In this document: positions 1 to 7,376 of the stretch, piece by piece
Layout of the letters: every line of letters starts with the position of its first letter
Numbering within the stretch: position 1 is the first letter of the stretch
Origin: Nitrospirota bacterium
Lineage (GTDB): Bacteria > Nitrospirota > Thermodesulfovibrionia > Thermodesulfovibrionales > UBA6898
Assembly (NCBI GenBank): GCA_016217675.1
Contig: JACRHC010000033.1
Coordinates: forward strand, 62,001 to 126,000
Reading direction: 5' to 3'
DNA: 64,000 nt
Translations under genes and position numbers: made by a program
The notes under the pieces: generated by a model
Told to the model about the DNA's origin: nothing
Database searches by the model: none
What the model saw: the letters and a program-made list of their open reading frames with translations, nothing else

Positions 1-914
1 TCACAATCTCCGCTGACACCCCTGAACATCAGATCAAGACCGGAAATCACGACCGCGCCCTTATTCAGCCTTCCTTTGATCTTTATGTTCGCTGCTCTTC
101 CCAAGTCCCCAGGAGAACTACCGGTGCTCTGAAAAGAGATCTGTTCAATATTACCGCCCCTGAGAATATCAAAGATATTCTTCACTACAGGGATATCACC
201 TGACAGGTCAAGGGCCGCCCTCCTCACTGGATCAATATCCAGATCCTTTCCTTTTGCCTCAAGGCTGATCATAGGGGCAACGGGATTGACCCTCAATACA
301 GCAGATATGGAAAGGCCGGGGTCTTTACTGTTCAGCCTGTTAACGGTAAGCAGAACTCCTTCTTTCGTATTTGCCAGATCAAGACTTAGCCCGATCTCCT
401 TAAATGATACAGGCGATCTATTGAGTCTCTCAAGAATGATACTCCCATGATCTACCCTGAGCCTGATCTCGGTTGAACCGAGTGAGAGTGAACGCAGTAA
501 TGCAGCGATCTCCTCAAGAGACTTTACTTTGTCATCTGTTTTGGCAGGAATACGAAGGGTAAGGGATGGCCCATTGATCTGTATCTTCGCAAGCCTCACC
601 TCGCCACGGAACAGAGGACCTAACTCAGGAAAGACCGTGACTGTCCTGATCGTTCCGCTCACTTTTTCCGGAATATTCAGGCTTACATTCCGAATAATTA
701 CGCGCGGAAGCGGAAAAAGTGATATATCAGCGTCCTGGAAAGTGACTGTGCCGGAGATCTTCTGAGAAAGAAGATGCACGATCTTTTCCCTGACCATTTC
801 CTTGTTTATGAGCCGCGGCAGGAGTAATAATGCAGCAGCAACAGCAAGGAGCAGGACCGCACCTGTTCCCATGCATAACCATCTGATTCGCTTCTTATTT
901 CCGATAAAAGGCAT
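1..914 (-). CDS. AsmA-like membrane-anchored protein, C-terminus cut by window edge
   Basis: Reading the minus strand from ATG at 914 gives an open frame of about 304 codons running off the left edge with no stop. The protein starts with a short basic segment (MPFIGNKKRIRW), then one hydrophobic helix (about residues 13-31, rich in Ala and Leu), then text such as LPLPRVIIRNVSL and LSLGSTEIRLRVDHGSI, typical of the AsmA / DUF748 family of inner-membrane-anchored periplasmic proteins linked to outer-membrane lipid or protein assembly. The start lies 20 bases after the stop of the small Cys protein at 935-1267, so the two are probably cotranscribed. The family call rests on the overall pattern (N-terminal anchor, repeated beta-rich stretches), not on a catalytic motif. 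Confidence 0.72.
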   Translation of the reverse strand, partial: MPFIGNKKRIRWLCMGTGAVLLLAVAAALLLLPRLINKEMVREKIVHLLSQKISGTVTFQDADISLFPLPRVIIRNVSLNIPEKVSGTIRTVTVFPELGPLFRGEVRLAKIQINGPSLTLRIPAKTDDKVKSLEEIAALLRSLSLGSTEIRLRVDHGSIILERLNRSPVSFKEIGLSLDLANTKEGVLLTVNRLNSKDPGLSISAVLRVNPVAPMISLEAKGKDLDIDPVRRAALDLSGDIPVVKNIFDILRGGNIEQISFQSTGSSPGDLGRAANIKIKGRLNKGAVVISGLDLMFRGVSGDC

Positions 915-934
915 GAAGGGTCTTTATTACAGGA

Positions 935-1267
935 TCAGGAGGAGATCCTGTCAATTAGGGCCTTGGATGATTTTACAAAACAGACACCCTCCGGCAAACT
1001 GCAATTACCCGCCTTCTTCTGACCAACAGCATCTTGAAGAGGGGTAAGTTCTGCGATCATCCTATTTATATCAGCAACCATGGCGTTCTCCTTTGGAAGA
1101 CCGGGCATATCAGCGGCATGCGCCTGCATAAACTCATCTGCCCCGCCCCTTACATCGCGCACGCTGTTTGTGAATGCCTTACAGGCACTACAGAGAGGGT
1201 CATGCTGCTGATTTGCGAGCAGACCCGCAATAAAGTGGTAATAACGCAGTCTGGCTGAAATATCCAT
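935..1267 (-). CDS. Small hypothetical protein with CxxC motif
   Basis: A 110-residue soluble protein with no signal peptide or membrane segment. It has four cysteines in two pairs: LCSACK near residue 27 and NCSLPEGVC near residue 90, so a metal site or disulfides are possible; there is no CxxCH heme motif. A purine-rich GAGAGG lies about 11 bases upstream of the ATG. It sits directly upstream of the AsmA-like gene on the same strand. I do not recognise a family. It is accepted as a gene because of its position, its ribosome binding site and its ordinary codon use; an overlapping plus-strand frame (1034-1258) looks like a shadow. Confidence 0.6.
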   Translation of the reverse strand: MDISARLRYYHFIAGLLANQQHDPLCSACKAFTNSVRDVRGGADEFMQAHAADMPGLPKENAMVADINRMIAELTPLQDAVGQKKAGNCSLPEGVCFVKSSKALIDRISS

Positions 1268-1425
1268 GATATGATCATCCTCTCAACTACAAGATAGGCT
1301 GCTGATTTATTCAATTATAGAATGTTTAATACCCGGATTGCAGATATTTTGGTTTCAGAATGTTTGCCTGTATCAGAACAGTGAATATGCTAAAATGTAT
1401 CCAATTCTTTATCGCCACACTGCAC

Positions 1426-1992
1426 ATGCATATGAAAAAAGAGAATACACAACATACGGTTCAGGACACCTTCACCGAAAACAACATTGACAACATACGG
1501 AAGGCGATTGCCCAGGGCAAGAATATCCTGATATGCGGTGTTGAAGGAGTCGGCAAGATCACCAATACGGTCCAGGCTGTCAAGGATGCCACCAATGTCT
1601 ATTACCTTGGTAATCCCCTTGACTATGAAGGCAAGATGCGGCCCGGCAGTTATGAGAAGTACCTCAAGTACATCCACTCACTGAAAAAAGACATCAAGAT
1701 CATCGAGGACATTGAGGGCTTTTTTACGATCACCCAGCCAATCATCCTGATCATTGATGAAGTCTACGGCAGGAACGAAGCTGAGTACGCCCAGATCAGC
1801 AGACTGCTGGACATGAAGAACATCCAGGTCATACAGATCACCGGATGCATCAAGAACATGAAGCGCCTTATTGACAAGATCGACTTTATCCTCGAACTGC
1901 ATATCGAGGGGGCCTTCTCTGTAGAAAAGGACCTTGCTCAGGCGATCTGCAGAATTTTAGGCAAGGAAAAACCGGTCAATAAGCTCTTTTAA
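1426..1992 (+). CDS. P-loop NTPase-like protein with atypical Walker A
   Basis: About 188 residues from ATG at 1426; a second ATG follows at 1432, upstream in-frame starts exist at 1360 and 1387, and none has a clear Shine-Dalgarno, so the start is uncertain. The frame contains a Walker A-like loop (GVEGVGKIT) after the beta strand NILIC, and a Walker B-like strand (IILIIDE) about 75 residues later, as in AAA/ABC-type ATPases. The residue after the Walker A Lys is Ile rather than Ser or Thr, with Thr one position later, so nucleotide binding could be altered. No partner domain is visible, and the gene stands alone facing the glutamate synthase operon across a shared terminator. Function unknown. 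Confidence 0.7.
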   Translation: MHMKKENTQHTVQDTFTENNIDNIRKAIAQGKNILICGVEGVGKITNTVQAVKDATNVYYLGNPLDYEGKMRPGSYEKYLKYIHSLKKDIKIIEDIEGFFTITQPIILIIDEVYGRNEAEYAQISRLLDMKNIQVIQITGCIKNMKRLIDKIDFILELHIEGAFSVEKDLAQAICRILGKEKPVNKLF

Positions 1993-1999
1993 AAAAAAA

Positions 2000-2025
2000 G
2001 GCCCCGATAATATCGGGGCCTTTTT
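2000..2025. terminator. Bidirectional intrinsic terminator
   Basis: The arms 2000-2009 (GGCCCCGATA) and 2011-2020 (TATCGGGGCC) form a GC-rich hairpin, preceded by a run of nine A and followed by TTTTT. It therefore works as a U-tract terminator on either strand. It lies 8 bases after the plus-strand P-loop gene and about 20 bases beyond the stop of the minus-strand glutamate synthase operon, so it ends both convergent units. Confidence 0.9.
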
Positions 2026-2045
2026 CGCTATTCTGAAAGCAGCTC

Positions 2046-4457
2046 TTAAACGTTCTCGACCATCTCCCAGACGCCGCACGGGCAGATGCCTGCGCAGAAG
2101 CCGCAGCCGATGCATTTGTCCTCATCGACCACATACTCATATGCCCCGCCCTCGAAATCTTTTCTGCTTATCGCCCCCCAGTAACAGGTTGCCTCGCACA
2201 TATGGCAATCCCGGCAGGACGCGCAGGAAAGACACTTCTGACCTTCCCGTTCCACCGTGAAATCACCGGTACAAGTGTCATAATATTCCCGTTTGATCCT
2301 TTCGTAGGCAATGGCCTGCTTGATCTCAGGGGCACGCGGTGCATGGCTGATCTGGTAATGCACGGTCTCAGCCACCAGCCTGCCCTGGCCGATGGCATGC
2401 GTTACCAGTCCAAGTCCTGTCACATCGCCTATCGCAAAGACCTTCACGTCAGAGGTCTGGTTGATATTGTTTACGCTGACCCAGCCGCGTTCAGTATGGA
2501 CATCAGCCGGCAGGAAATCGAGCACAGGCACATCACCAACCGAAATGATAACGACGTCAGCCTCCAGGGATGAACCGTCCTTGAAATGGATCTTCCTTCC
2601 GGCAGCATCATAGCGTTCGGTTATCTTCGGGTAGAGTATCTGTGTGCCTTTTGATGTTGCAGCCTCCATCTCCTTGCCAAAGGCAGCAGGCTTCTGGATA
2701 TCTACCGCAATGACCGACTCTGCGCCAAAGTTATACGCCTCGGACGCCACATCCATGCCGACATTGCCAGCACCAATAACAACGACCTTTTTGCTTTTCA
2801 GGTCATGGACCTTGCCGCTGTTCGTCTCTTTCAGGAAATCATAGGCAGTAGCCACATGCTCAGAACCCGGAAACGGGATCATGCGGCCCTTCTGGGCTCC
2901 GACAGCAACGATTATGATTTCGTGGTCCTTATAAATAGCAGCGAATTTTTTCCTGTCGATCTCGGTATTCAGCTGCACGTTCACCCCAAGTTCTGAAAAC
3001 CTCGACAGTTCCTTTTCGAGGATCTGATGAGGCAGGCGCTCACGCGGTATGCAGTGTTCTATCTTCCCGCCCAGCTTCCCGGATGCTTCATAAAGATCAA
3101 CGCTGTGGCCCTTCAACGCAAGCTGCCACGCAGCGCTGAGACCGCCCGGGCCACCACCTATGACCGCAACCTTATGCCCTGTCGGTTTGTCCTTCTTTGG
3201 CGCAGGAAGATCAAGGGCCATGCCTCCCAGTTTGTCGATCGCCAGAGGCTTATCAACAAGTCCTCTTGTGCAGCTGGTCATGCAGAGGTTAGGACAGACC
3301 TGTCCGCATACCGTTGCAGGAAGCGGACTATATCTCAGCACCAGTTCGAGGGATTCCTGGAGCAGCCCCTGTCTGATCAGCGTTGCCCTTTTGTGCGAGG
3401 GAATCAAGGTAGGGCATGCATATGCACAGGGAGGGTTATATTTCTCGTTTGCCCAGAGCGGCTTGTTCCTCCTCTCCCTGCCGGTTGTAATATAGGGAAG
3501 GATTGTAAGGTCATGATCAAGGTACTCGGCAAAGATGCCACCCTGCCCCACACCCTTTTCCCAGTTGTTTTTTCTGAACTCAGTCGTAGACATCTTGAAT
3601 GTCTGGCGTGACCGCTTCTCCTGAGGAGTATACGCCATCAGCTTCTTCCAGTCAGAAGCAGAACGGGCAAGTTCTTCATAGTGCGCCATGCGGTCTATTG
3701 CTCCAAGGTAGGGCTTCATATTCGTTGTCAGCCATTCCCAATCCTGATCCGTAAGATCGAGGAGCTTCACGTCTTTTTCGCTGTAACCCAGGATCGGGCC
3801 GCGGAAATAGATGGTGCCTCCAACCATGCCGACGCAGGGCCTGTACCCGAGGATATTTTCAGGATTCCTCGGATTTACACCACAGATGACCGCAATGCCG
3901 CCTGCCTTGAACTCGGCAAATGAATCACCGACATTTCTGAAATACCAGGACTGGGGTGGTTCAAAACGGGGGTTGCGCTTGGTCATGGTGTCGCAACGTG
4001 CGCCGCCGCTGCCCTGTACATAGAGCACACCCTGAGCAGCTGCATTGAATGCTCCGTTGGTGACATCTCCGAGCACCGTAATCTTTGCGCCGCAGTTGAT
4101 CCAGCCGGCATCATCAGATGCGCTGCCTTTTACCACGATCTCCGTACCGTCCATACCCATACTGCCGACACGCTGGCCTGCAGTGCCTTCGACCGTGATC
4201 TTTATTGCCTGTTCTGTCGGCCAGATACGGCCACCGATGCCGTGCTGGCCGTCAGCAACCACACGGATTTCCCTGGCGCCGTTCTTTATGGCTTCCTGGA
4301 CCTGCTCCTCAAGGATTCTGGAAGGGACGCGATTGCCACTGACAGACCCCTTAATCGTAATGATCTTATCGTTTATGACATTCATCGTGTCTTCAGTCTT
4401 CTTTTTCCTGACTGCTGACTGCTTACTGCTTACTGCTGTCTTCTTCTTAGCACGCAT
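2046..4457 (-). CDS. Glutamate synthase GXGXG domain fused to GltD-like FAD reductase and ferredoxin
   Basis: An 803-residue fusion. Residues about 25-245 match the GXGXG beta-helix that closes GltB (HGIGGRIWP, GMDGTEIVVKG, GGTIYFRGP). Then comes a GltD-like reductase: Cys motifs near 342 (CAYACP) and 386 (CGQVCPNLC), an FAD Rossmann motif near 429 (VIGGGPGGLSAA) and an NAD(P) Rossmann motif near 556 (VIGAGNVGMD). The C-terminus carries a Cys-rich stretch near 740 and a 4Fe-4S motif near 783 (CIGCGFCAGICPCG). It probably supplies electrons for glutamate synthesis from glutamine and 2-oxoglutarate. It overlaps the upstream FMN-subunit gene by 11 bases. The first 24 residues are a Lys-rich tail encoded partly by a heptamer repeat; Met25 (4385) is an alternative start just before the conserved domain. 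Confidence 0.9.
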   Translation of the reverse strand: MRAKKKTAVSSKQSAVRKKKTEDTMNVINDKIITIKGSVSGNRVPSRILEEQVQEAIKNGAREIRVVADGQHGIGGRIWPTEQAIKITVEGTAGQRVGSMGMDGTEIVVKGSASDDAGWINCGAKITVLGDVTNGAFNAAAQGVLYVQGSGGARCDTMTKRNPRFEPPQSWYFRNVGDSFAEFKAGGIAVICGVNPRNPENILGYRPCVGMVGGTIYFRGPILGYSEKDVKLLDLTDQDWEWLTTNMKPYLGAIDRMAHYEELARSASDWKKLMAYTPQEKRSRQTFKMSTTEFRKNNWEKGVGQGGIFAEYLDHDLTILPYITTGRERRNKPLWANEKYNPPCAYACPTLIPSHKRATLIRQGLLQESLELVLRYSPLPATVCGQVCPNLCMTSCTRGLVDKPLAIDKLGGMALDLPAPKKDKPTGHKVAVIGGGPGGLSAAWQLALKGHSVDLYEASGKLGGKIEHCIPRERLPHQILEKELSRFSELGVNVQLNTEIDRKKFAAIYKDHEIIIVAVGAQKGRMIPFPGSEHVATAYDFLKETNSGKVHDLKSKKVVVIGAGNVGMDVASEAYNFGAESVIAVDIQKPAAFGKEMEAATSKGTQILYPKITERYDAAGRKIHFKDGSSLEADVVIISVGDVPVLDFLPADVHTERGWVSVNNINQTSDVKVFAIGDVTGLGLVTHAIGQGRLVAETVHYQISHAPRAPEIKQAIAYERIKREYYDTCTGDFTVEREGQKCLSCASCRDCHMCEATCYWGAISRKDFEGGAYEYVVDEDKCIGCGFCAGICPCGVWEMVENV
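4409..4436 (-). repeat. Four tandem heptanucleotide repeats inside the 5' coding region
   Basis: Read on the minus strand, four head-to-tail heptamers follow one another: GCAGTAA, GCAGTAA, GCAGTCA, GCAGTCA. They encode about residues 8-16 of the GXGXG-GltD fusion. Because seven is not a multiple of three, gain or loss of a unit would shift the reading frame upstream of the alternative start Met25. Confidence 0.9.
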
Positions 4458-6108
4458 AGCTTATTCCCAGCCTCTCTGCTATTGCTTTGTCTTCAACGCT
4501 CAGCCCGTCTGACATGCCAATCGGCAGTTCCGTAGACCTGCCCATGGGAGCGAAGATCTTTTTAAGCTCCGTGTCAGCTGCCTTAAAGACCTCCACAACG
4601 CGCTCTGCGACCCTGTCTGAATCAAGCCGCCGATACAGTTTAGGGTCCTGCGTTGTGATGCCGCGAGGGCATTTGCCGACATTACAGAGGTTGCAGCGGT
4701 TATGCTCATCGCCGAAACAGTCGGCAGCTGCCTGCATAATATACTTGCCGATCGCAACGCCTGAAGCGCCTAACATGATCAGGGCTGCCGCATTTGCAGC
4801 AAGATTGCCCTTCTTGCCGACGCCGCCCGCTGCGATCAGCGGGAGTTCATTCTGCTTGCCCTGCTTGACGAGGTCAAGATAGCACTCCCTGAGATTCGAT
4901 GCAATGGGATGTCCCATCTTATCCATCGATACGTTATAGGCTGCACCTGTCCCGCCGTCTTCGCCGTCAATACAGAGGCCTGCTGCATAGGGGTTCCTCG
5001 CCAGGTTGTTGAGTACCGCCTTTGCAGTCTTTGAGCCTGAGATCTTCGGATAGACCGGCACTCTGAAACCCCAGGCCATGGACATGGACTGGATCATCTT
5101 GGCAACCGCCTCTTCGATCGAATATTTCGTCTGATGTGTAGGCGGAGAGGCAAGATCAACAAACTGCGGAACGCCGCGGATCTTCGAGATAAGCTTAAGC
5201 ACCTTCGCAGCCATGAGAAGACCGCCGTCACCCGGCTTTGCGCCCTGGCCGTACTTGATCTCTATGGCAGCAGGGTCCTCGACCATGTGCGGAAGCGAAC
5301 GCACGATCTCGTCCCAGCCAAAATAGCCTGATGCAATCTGGATGATAAAATATTTCAGATACCGGGACCTGAGGAGTCTTGACGGCATGCCGCCCTCACC
5401 CGAGCACATAACAACAGGCATGCCTTCGACCTCGTTGAGATAGGCTACACCCATGGCAAGACCTTCCCACATGGGAGGAGAAAGCGCGCCAACCGACATG
5501 GAACCGATCATGATCGGGTAAATCTCCCTCACCGGCGGGATGAAAACATCACTTTTCTTGTCCATCTGGAGCTTGCCGTCAACCACCTTGAGCGGCATCT
5601 GCTCAGGTGCGGTTACCCTGCCCAACAAGGTCCGGATGCGGAACTCATGCCTGCCTGCATCAAGGGCAGGGTCAGTGAGCATCGAAATCCTCGTAAATTT
5701 GAGTTTATCGAGCGTGGATACGGTCGGATCGTTTCTTCTTCCGCCCCTTTTATACCCATCGCCCCCCTTATTCTTATAATGGAGCATCTTATTCTGAGGA
5801 TTAAGCTCAGGCTCGATCGCCTCATTCGGGCATACCAGAGTGCAACTGCCGCAACCAACGCAATGGCGCTCCATATCCTTTACCTGCTCAACCATCTGAA
5901 CCACCGTGCGGGACGCTGCAGGCGTCGGAACAGGACCTTCAGACCTGATAGTGCGCATAACCTTTACCGTGGCCTCGATCGCCTTCACCGGGCAGACAGC
6001 AGTGCATCTGCCGCAGCGCTTGCACCGGTCGTCCCTCCAGCGGACGATATAGGGGAACTCTCTCAGCGAGAGCTTGTGATTATGGTCTAACCGTGAAGCT
6101 GGTTCCAT
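4447..6108 (-). CDS. Glutamate synthase FMN-binding domain protein with N-terminal ferredoxin
   Basis: A 553-residue protein equal to the central synthase part of GltB, which makes glutamate from 2-oxoglutarate and ammonia at FMN. Two 4Fe-4S motifs come first (CKRCGRCTAVCP near residue 26 and CVGCGSCTLVCP near residue 80), then the FMN (beta/alpha)8 barrel at about 150-520 with GEGGMPSRLL, KYGQGAKPGDGG, DGEDGGTGAA and AAGGVG. The cysteine cluster CNLCNVGKCPRG near residue 471 matches the 3Fe-4S site of glutamate synthases. The start overlaps the amidotransferase stop by 22 bases and its own stop overlaps the next gene, indicating translational coupling. The N-terminal ferredoxin is characteristic of the archaeal-type split enzyme rather than of the large GltB of enterobacteria. 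Confidence 0.92.
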   Translation of the reverse strand: MEPASRLDHNHKLSLREFPYIVRWRDDRCKRCGRCTAVCPVKAIEATVKVMRTIRSEGPVPTPAASRTVVQMVEQVKDMERHCVGCGSCTLVCPNEAIEPELNPQNKMLHYKNKGGDGYKRGGRRNDPTVSTLDKLKFTRISMLTDPALDAGRHEFRIRTLLGRVTAPEQMPLKVVDGKLQMDKKSDVFIPPVREIYPIMIGSMSVGALSPPMWEGLAMGVAYLNEVEGMPVVMCSGEGGMPSRLLRSRYLKYFIIQIASGYFGWDEIVRSLPHMVEDPAAIEIKYGQGAKPGDGGLLMAAKVLKLISKIRGVPQFVDLASPPTHQTKYSIEEAVAKMIQSMSMAWGFRVPVYPKISGSKTAKAVLNNLARNPYAAGLCIDGEDGGTGAAYNVSMDKMGHPIASNLRECYLDLVKQGKQNELPLIAAGGVGKKGNLAANAAALIMLGASGVAIGKYIMQAAADCFGDEHNRCNLCNVGKCPRGITTQDPKLYRRLDSDRVAERVVEVFKAADTELKKIFAPMGRSTELPIGMSDGLSVEDKAIAERLGISYAC

Positions 6109-7196
6109 ACTTTGACCTCCTGTGCATCAGGCGAAATGATCACCATGTCGTATTTCATCGGGAAAAAATCCTTTGTCCTGTCCCTCTTCGGGACAGCACT
6201 GTCAACACCGCACTCCTCTGACATCAGCGCATAGCGACCCTTGACGCCGCCCACTGCACCGGGTCTGAGCTTTTTGGCATCATGAACCATGAATACCCTG
6301 CCATCAGGCGTAAACCCTATCACCATATTCGGTCCGTCAATGCAGAGCTGCCTCATGGACTGCTTTATCAGCCGCACCGCGTCAGCGTCAGATCTCTTTT
6401 CGATCTCCGTGGCCTTGAGCGGGGTTATTACGTCCTTGTAATAATGGAGAGGAAAGCCCAGCTGGCGAACGGTGTAATGAAGGATATGGGTAAAGACCTC
6501 GCTGTCGCTGTTATATCCCGTGTAGCCCGGGAATCCCCTGCCCGAGAGATACTCTCTGATCGGCACAAATGCCGTATTCTCGCCATTCGTCATGGAGCAG
6601 AACCCCTGAATAAAGAAAGGGTGGCAGGCATAGAGATAGATCGCATAATTGGTGTTCTGCCGGCCCTGGGCAAAGATGATCTTTGCCTTTAGGCTGTCCT
6701 TGTCAAGACCGAAGAACTCTGCAACCTGCAGCGGATCGCCAACCTCTTTGATCGTGATCACATCAGGATAAAAAGAGAAGGCAAAGATCGATTCGTCAGA
6801 CTCTCCCAGTTTGCGCAGGGCCAGACGGGTATGCATAAGGAGGTCTTCCTTCTCCTGCATGGGCTTCTTTCTGAAAGCCTCGGGGTAGTCATAGGCACGG
6901 GCAAAATAGTGGTCGCGGCTGATAATAGCGTCAACAGGCCGCGTCTTCGGCTTCCACTCATGCTTGAGTTTGAAGCCATGTCTCTTCATATAATCGTCAA
7001 GGACCTTTCTGCCGTCCCTGGAACAGATGCCCGAAAGTACAGGATACTTCTTCAGTTTCTCGAATTCACCGCCAAGATCCTTGAGCGTTAAGCCAAGTCC
7101 TGAACCGTCGTGTCCCTCTTTCATGGTCTCAAGGGCAAGGACAGGCTCCATGGGCGAGATATATTCTTTTGATGTAATCGCGGCAAGTCTGCACAT
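6087..7196 (-). CDS. Class II glutamine amidotransferase subunit of split glutamate synthase
   Basis: 369 residues from ATG at 7196. The frame could open at 7235, but the class II (Ntn) fold needs a cysteine at position 2 that becomes N-terminal after Met removal: the protein starting MCRLAAITS supplies it, and AGAGGT lies about 8 bases upstream. The protein releases ammonia from glutamine for the FMN subunit. Other visible family features include EGHDGSGLGL near residue 27 and a GYTGYNSDSE stretch further in. It is the first gene of the three-gene operon, downstream of a sigma-70-like promoter and an attenuator-like leader. It corresponds to the N-terminal domain of GltB, here a separate polypeptide. 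Confidence 0.9.
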   Translation of the reverse strand: MCRLAAITSKEYISPMEPVLALETMKEGHDGSGLGLTLKDLGGEFEKLKKYPVLSGICSRDGRKVLDDYMKRHGFKLKHEWKPKTRPVDAIISRDHYFARAYDYPEAFRKKPMQEKEDLLMHTRLALRKLGESDESIFAFSFYPDVITIKEVGDPLQVAEFFGLDKDSLKAKIIFAQGRQNTNYAIYLYACHPFFIQGFCSMTNGENTAFVPIREYLSGRGFPGYTGYNSDSEVFTHILHYTVRQLGFPLHYYKDVITPLKATEIEKRSDADAVRLIKQSMRQLCIDGPNMVIGFTPDGRVFMVHDAKKLRPGAVGGVKGRYALMSEECGVDSAVPKRDRTKDFFPMKYDMVIISPDAQEVKVWNQLHG

Positions 7197-7233
7197 GTCT
7201 GTTACCTCTACCTTCTGTTCTTTAAAAATAGGC

Positions 7234-7296
7234 AAAAAAAGCGTCTCTGCCGTATCTCTGGCATAAGACGCCCATACGTTAGCCGCATGCCGTCTT
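7234..7296 (-). promoter_or_regulatory. Attenuator-like leader of the glutamate synthase operon
   Basis: On the minus strand, arm 7271-7266 (GCGTCT) pairs with 7246-7241 (AGACGC), with an inner TGCC/GGCA stem, followed directly by seven T (7240-7234): an intrinsic-terminator shape 38 bases before the amidotransferase ATG. An upstream segment (7296-7287, AAGACGGCAT) can pair instead with 7275-7265 (ATG..CGTCTT), taking the same strand used by the terminator. The two folds are mutually exclusive. No known riboswitch consensus was recognised. Confidence 0.55.
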
Positions 7297-7298
7297 TT

Positions 7299-7328
7299 AT
7301 TATATAAAAGTGCTGATTTTCATTTCAA
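7299..7328 (-). promoter_or_regulatory. Sigma-70-like promoter of the glutamate synthase operon
   Basis: On the minus strand TTGAAA (7328-7323) and a perfect TATAAT (7304-7299) are 18 bases apart. The predicted transcript start, about 7292, is just upstream of or within the first arm of the attenuator-like leader, giving a leader of roughly 95 bases before the ATG at 7196. Confidence 0.6.
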
Positions 7329-7376
7329 GGCAAGTCGGGAATAACTGAAACTAAACCGGGGTATCACCACAGCAAC

